Below are positions 31,668-35,199 of a stretch of DNA of 35,199 nt, piece after piece (the first letter of the stretch is position 1; each line of letters opens with the position of its first letter). Both the position numbers and the translations under genes were made by a program. This DNA is from Thermoanaerobaculia bacterium (GTDB lineage Bacteria > Acidobacteriota > Thermoanaerobaculia > Multivoradales > JAHZIX01), in assembly GCA_027069135.1 (NCBI GenBank), contig JALXFE010000603.1, positions 1 to 35,199 of the forward strand. Direction: 5' to 3'. Under the pieces are notes generated by a model. It worked only from the letters and a program-made list of their open reading frames with translations. It was not told the DNA's origin and made no database searches.

Positions 31668-33605
31668 TCAGCGCAGGACCTCGGCGTTCTCTTCGTAGAG
31701 GCGGCGATATTGCGCGACCCGCTGCGCCACGGCGGCGGGGTCGCCTCGCAGGCGGGCTGCGAGAGCTTCATCCATGAGCTGTGCTAAATGATCCAGGGTT
31801 GGAAGGTGGCTCCGGTCCTGAATATCCCATTTGTGGGCCCGCAGCTCGAAAGCGATGGTGGCGAAAGTGGTGTCCAGCAGCTCCCCTTCTCCCCGGGCGG
31901 CCAGCAACTCGTAGGCGGAGAGGAAGAAGCTGAACTCTTCGAGCTCGGAGTCGAGGGTGTGGAGCGTGTCCTCATAACCCTCGACGCCGCCGCCGATCAC
32001 CTCGAGGTAGGCCGTAAGATCCGCCAGCTCGCCTTCGTCAAGATCCAAAGAGTACGTGGTGTTGAACCAACTGTTGACCGCGCGCAGCGTAGGCTGACTT
32101 CCGTCGTGGAAGTACGGTGCCGTAAAGCGGCTGCTGAGCAGAGTGGGTGTATCCATGGCCCGGTCTCTGGAATCGTCCCCAGCGCCGACAACCGAGCCGA
32201 TATCGTGACGCCGCCGGTCCAGGAAATGATCCTCGGGAACGTGACAGCTGGCACAGGAGCGCCCCCCCATCTGTTCGAAAGGTCGGAGGAAGATTCTCTC
32301 CCCCCGCTGGCTGGCGATGGAGGCTCCCGCCGCGAGCCGGCCGTCCGGAGCCAATTGCGGATTGGGCAGGAAATCGAATTCCAATTGATAGGCCACCAAC
32401 GCATCGAGCACCAGGGGTGCCGGCTCCGGGCCTGCGAACTCGTGAACGATGACATTCCGCGTGAACTCCCGCAGCGACTCGAAGCGACCGTTGCGGCCAT
32501 AGGGTGCAGTAAAGCGAAGGCCTCGGAGATCCGGGATATCCAGGGGATCGAAATGACCGTTATTGGCGTGGGGAGCGAAGAAGCTGTTGGAGACGTCCAC
32601 CCCGCCCGGCCGGACAGAAAGCCCCGGAATAAAGAGCTCAGGGTTGGTGACTCCCTTGTTGTGGCAGGTATTGCAGGAGATCCCCAGGGAACGCGCCGGC
32701 TCGCCGAAAATGAACGGGCTGTCAAAAGCCATGTCTCCAATGGCGATCAGGGGCGTCTCAGACTCGTCCACGCCGCGGGCCGCCATGTTGAGGATCTGGC
32801 GGGGGCGCGGAAGCTGCTTGTTGATCTCAGCCCCCGGGGGCAGCGCGGCGGGAACGACACCCCGGCCAATTCGTCTAGAGGATAGAGCCGGCACCCGGGA
32901 AGCTCCGGGCTGCGATCCCAAGTACCGGACCGAAAGGTAGGCCTCGACAGCAGTCGAGCTGGCGGCGAAATCGTGAGTCTTCGGAGAGATCGCACCGGCG
33001 CCGAGAATCCCCGGGCTTCCGAGGGCGCTGGCGAGCTCCAGCCAATGAAGCCCAAGGTCTCGAAAGACCTCGGGCTCGGCGACTCGAAGGTGGGGCTCGA
33101 AGGCCGCCCAAATCCCGCGGGCCTGATCGAGCTGCTCGGAGGCGATCCGGTGATTGCCAAGAGAGCTCCTGGCCAGCGCAAGGTGCTGGCGAAGGGCCTC
33201 CGCGGTCGCCCCTCCCGCAAGCTGGGAAAGCTGCTGCGCCGCCTTTCTTCGCACCGGGAAGGGAGGGGGCTCGTCTGCCGCTGCCGGACCAAAGAAAGGC
33301 GCCAGCGTCGAGGCCACAGAGGACCGGAAAACGGCAGCGGCTTCCGGGTCCGTCTCTCCCAGGCCCTCGGCGAGAACCTGGAGATCCCTCTCCACTTCGG
33401 CCCAGGGCAGGGGATTCAAGGCGAGCAGGAACTCCAGGCGGCGGTAACTCTCCGCCATGGGATGGAGATCCTCCGGGGGGACGATATGGGCCCGGGCCTC
33501 GGAGCCGACGAACAAGGACCAGGCGACCACCAGGGCGGCCGACCCATACCAGGCCTGCTTTCTTCCTCCGGAGAGGTGACCTTCATGTCGATTCTTGAGA
33601 AACAT
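31668..33605 (-). CDS. di-heme cytochrome c peroxidase-like protein
   Basis: A 645-residue exported protein with a long N-terminal region and a C-terminal di-heme module. Signal peptide 1-39 (SEARAH). Residues 45-280 are mainly helical with no recognised domain; GLHWLE at 185-190 has the GxHxxE spacing of imelysins. Residues 285-600 form the MauG/CCP-like part: heme sites CNTCH (311-315) and CASCH (451-455), TAPYGRNGRF and TAPYFHDGSQPTLRAV (495-510), the latter being the hallmark of this family. Peroxide reduction or an oxidation of a partner is the family role. GGAGGAG precedes the ATG. It is the first gene of the operon with the PhnDCE-like importer, and its promoter overlaps a palindrome. 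Confidence 0.88.
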   Translation of the reverse strand: MFLKNRHEGHLSGGRKQAWYGSAALVVAWSLFVGSEARAHIVPPEDLHPMAESYRRLEFLLALNPLPWAEVERDLQVLAEGLGETDPEAAAVFRSSVASTLAPFFGPAAADEPPPFPVRRKAAQQLSQLAGGATAEALRQHLALARSSLGNHRIASEQLDQARGIWAAFEPHLRVAEPEVFRDLGLHWLELASALGSPGILGAGAISPKTHDFAASSTAVEAYLSVRYLGSQPGASRVPALSSRRIGRGVVPAALPPGAEINKQLPRPRQILNMAARGVDESETPLIAIGDMAFDSPFIFGEPARSLGISCNTCHNKGVTNPELFIPGLSVRPGGVDVSNSFFAPHANNGHFDPLDIPDLRGLRFTAPYGRNGRFESLREFTRNVIVHEFAGPEPAPLVLDALVAYQLEFDFLPNPQLAPDGRLAAGASIASQRGERIFLRPFEQMGGRSCASCHVPEDHFLDRRRHDIGSVVGAGDDSRDRAMDTPTLLSSRFTAPYFHDGSQPTLRAVNSWFNTTYSLDLDEGELADLTAYLEVIGGGVEGYEDTLHTLDSELEEFSFFLSAYELLAARGEGELLDTTFATIAFELRAHKWDIQDRSHLPTLDHLAQLMDEALAARLRGDPAAVAQRVAQYRRLYEENAEVLR

Positions 33606-33632
33606 CCCACGATCTCCTCCGAGATTTTTGAC

Positions 33633-33654
33633 GACTCAAAATATATATCTAGTC
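33633..33654 (-). promoter_or_regulatory. AT-rich near-palindrome, candidate DtxR/MntR-type operator
   Basis: A 22-base near-palindrome with 16 of 22 positions symmetric: ends GACT and AGTC with an ATATATAT core. Outer TTTTTGA/TCAAAAA arms extend it imperfectly to about 33625-33663. It overlaps the -10 region of the operon that ends with the DtxR/MntR-type gene. The assignment to that regulator is inferred from position; it does not match the classical MntR or IdeR box closely. Confidence 0.45.
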
Positions 33655-33669
33655 TATCAAAAAAATCAA
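33640..33669 (-). promoter_or_regulatory. promoter of the di-heme/PhnDCE operon
   Basis: On the minus strand TTGATT (33669-33664) and TATATT (33645-33640) with an 18-base spacer, about 35 bases before the ATG at 33605. The -10 box lies inside the near-palindrome. Confidence 0.5.
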
Positions 33670-33797
33670 GATCGACAGGAGATCTCCTTTAGACCCCCGG
33701 GGGCGCCTCGCTATACTCCAGCTCTGCCGTCCCTAGAATTCCGGGTTCTGTGTCCGGCGTCACCAGACTCACGTTCGCAACAAAGGGAACAACGACC

Positions 33798-33857
33798 ATG
33801 TCCGAAAGGCTCCGGTCCATTGCAAATCCAACCGAGAAGGCGGACCCGGGGCTTTGA
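33798..33857 (+). CDS. possible 19-codon leader peptide or frameshifted gene start
   Basis: ATG at 33798 preceded by AAGGGA 9 bases away opens a 19-codon frame ending in TGA at 33855-33857. The TTG that begins the glycosyltransferase frame overlaps this stop (TTGA). It is either a coupled leader peptide or the true N-terminus of the next gene separated by a one-base frameshift or sequencing error. Confidence 0.35.
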   Translation: MSERLRSIANPTEKADPGL

Positions 33858-35199
33858 GTCCCTCTGCCCGCCTAGGGGCCAAGAAGAAACCGAAGAGGGC
33901 CAAGCCGGCCAAAGTTTCGGCTCGAGGGTCGAAACCTCGAGACGGCCGGCAGGGCGGGCGGCAGGACCTCCTCTGGACCCTCCTCCTGACCCTTCTCGCC
34001 TGGTTACATCGGATCTTCTTTATCGTTTCCAATTCCGACCGTGGGCTGCCGGTCACCGAGTTCTACTATGGCGACTCCAAGGCCTTCTTTCTCTATGCCC
34101 GGGCGATTCTCGCCGGCCAACCCTACGATGCAGGTATCCCCTTTCATCCCCCCGGTTTCGCCTATTTCCTGGCGGGCGTCCACCGCCTCCTGGGAGCTGG
34201 CGACCCCTCGGCGGCCGTGCCTCATCTATATGTGAAGATCACCCTCGCTCTGGTGTCTTCGCTCTCCGTCGGGCTCTTATTTCTTCTGATCAAACCCTAC
34301 CTCGGACGCACCGTGGCTCTCCTCACGGGCCTTCTCTGCGCCTTCCACTTCGGCCTCGCCGTGCTCGGGACGGCGCCGGTCACGGAAGGGCTCTATCTCA
34401 CGCTCCTGATGACCTGCCTGCTGATCTGGACTCGAAAGCTCGAGCACCCGCTGGCGGCTCCAGGGATTCCCCGACCTTCCCGCCGATCTCTGTGGGGATT
34501 GCTCTTCGGTCTTTTTCTCGGCCTCCTCACCCTGGTACGGGCGGAGGCGCTGCTCCTGGTGGCCTTGCTCGTAGGAATCGGCCTTCTCGGATGGATGATC
34601 AGGCCTTGGACCTCTCGCCGCTCCGAAAGTGGGCCGCCTTCGAGGGATCCACGGGGCTGGCTTCCCTGGGGCCTCGCCCTTCTCGCCTTCGCGATCACCC
34701 TGACTCCGAATACTCTGCGCAACCAAAAGCACCTCCGCCGGCTCAACGTCGAGCTCGGCTCCCAAATGGAAGAGCCCCTTCCGACCCTCGTGCCGCTGAC
34801 CCTCTACGGCCCCTTGAACCTCGCCCTGGCGAATCATTCGCAAGCCGACGGGACCTTTTCCCGAGATGTCATTTCCTCCCAGACTACGAGCGGCCGCTTG
34901 GATGTCCGCAATCCTCAGCACCTACGTTTTCTGCTCCACGGCGACGAGATGGCCTGGGACTTCATCCGGCAGGAGCCAGCGGCTTTCGGACGGTTGGTGT
35001 TGAAGAAATGGAAGCTCTATTTCGGGAGCGCCAGGCTGGGCTGGACCCAATGGAATTTCCCCGGTGGCTTGGCCGGCCTCCGCCGGCCGGTGGACATCTT
35101 CGTCCCCTACTCGAGTGCCGCTATGGCCTGGATCCTGGGGCCGGCCTTCTTGGGATGGATTCTCTGCCTATGGCGCCCGGGTTCCGAGCGACGCTGGGG
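33854..35199 (+). CDS. GT-C glycosyltransferase, ArnT/PMT-like (3' end outside window)
   Basis: An open frame of at least 448 residues running off the right edge. A basic, Lys/Arg-rich N-terminus is followed by TM segments beginning LLWTLLLTLLAWLHRIFF. The first outer loop has the acidic motif TEFYYGDSKAFFLYARAI, then GIPFHPPGFAYFLAG, characteristic of integral membrane transferases that use polyprenyl-phosphate sugars. At least seven hydrophobic segments follow, for example LTGLLCAFHFGLAVLG and FGLFLGLLTLVRAEALLL. It would glycosylate lipid A, a protein or another acceptor outside the membrane. No in-frame ATG occurs near the start: TTG at 33854 is the only candidate after the stop at 33734. 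Confidence 0.75.
   Translation, partial: MSPSARLGAKKKPKRAKPAKVSARGSKPRDGRQGGRQDLLWTLLLTLLAWLHRIFFIVSNSDRGLPVTEFYYGDSKAFFLYARAILAGQPYDAGIPFHPPGFAYFLAGVHRLLGAGDPSAAVPHLYVKITLALVSSLSVGLLFLLIKPYLGRTVALLTGLLCAFHFGLAVLGTAPVTEGLYLTLLMTCLLIWTRKLEHPLAAPGIPRPSRRSLWGLLFGLFLGLLTLVRAEALLLVALLVGIGLLGWMIRPWTSRRSESGPPSRDPRGWLPWGLALLAFAITLTPNTLRNQKHLRRLNVELGSQMEEPLPTLVPLTLYGPLNLALANHSQADGTFSRDVISSQTTSGRLDVRNPQHLRFLLHGDEMAWDFIRQEPAAFGRLVLKKWKLYFGSARLGWTQWNFPGGLAGLRRPVDIFVPYSSAAMAWILGPAFLGWILCLWRPGSERRW

Overview
The window looks like chromosomal DNA from a GC-rich, Gram-negative-type bacterium, most likely an acidobacterium of the Thermoanaerobaculia kind. This is an inference from gene content: two proteins carry the 'VWFA-related' domain expanded in Acidobacteriota, and one secreted Calx-beta protein ends in a Cys-bounded domain that I associate with that class. 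Lipoproteins, secreted proteins, a TRAP-TAXI transporter and a di-heme c-type cytochrome fit an envelope with a periplasm. There are no rRNA or tRNA genes and no CRISPR array.

Layout. Positions 174-4048 (minus strand) form one operon: a lipoprotein isoaspartyl peptidase/asparaginase, a DprE2-like reductase, a DprE1-like FAD oxidase and a PduO-type cobalamin adenosyltransferase. A secreted Gly/Tyr-rich protein follows on plus. Positions 5190-8501 (minus) hold bpt (N-end-rule leucyltransferase), a 12-bp tandem repeat, and an ABC-2 exporter (ATPase then permease). Positions 8618-11879 (plus) encode a secreted M19 dipeptidase and a VWA/Ig-like protein. An HD-GYP phosphodiesterase and a Cys-rich secreted protein lie on minus, then a LysE exporter and a TAXI/fused-TRAP uptake system on plus. 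After the Calx-beta protein comes a tight operon (18137-23240): lysine-ketoglutarate reductase, saccharopine dehydrogenase and a fused alpha-beta 2-oxoacid dehydrogenase E1, which together suggest a eukaryote-like lysine degradation route. A small phosphate-binding-like protein and a second VWFA-related protein follow.

Positions 25617-28450 are an accessory island. It has a HigBA toxin-antitoxin pair, then a 2.1-kb segment bracketed by a perfect 27-bp direct repeat (26302-26328 and 28424-28450). The right copy is the 3' end of a DtxR/MntR-type regulator gene, as at the attachment sites of elements that integrate into gene ends. Inside are the remnant of an XRE helix-turn-helix gene, a retron-like reverse transcriptase with NADD in place of YADD, a stable hairpin, and a ParE-like toxin with its antitoxin under a leaderless promoter. 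No integrase is present.

Positions 28433-33605 (minus) form an operon of di-heme cytochrome c peroxidase-like protein, PhnD/PhnC/PhnE-like ABC importer and DtxR/MntR-family regulator. Its promoter overlaps an AT-rich near-palindrome that could be the regulator's operator, suggesting metal-responsive uptake. The right edge cuts a GT-C (ArnT/PMT-like) glycosyltransferase that lacks an ATG start.
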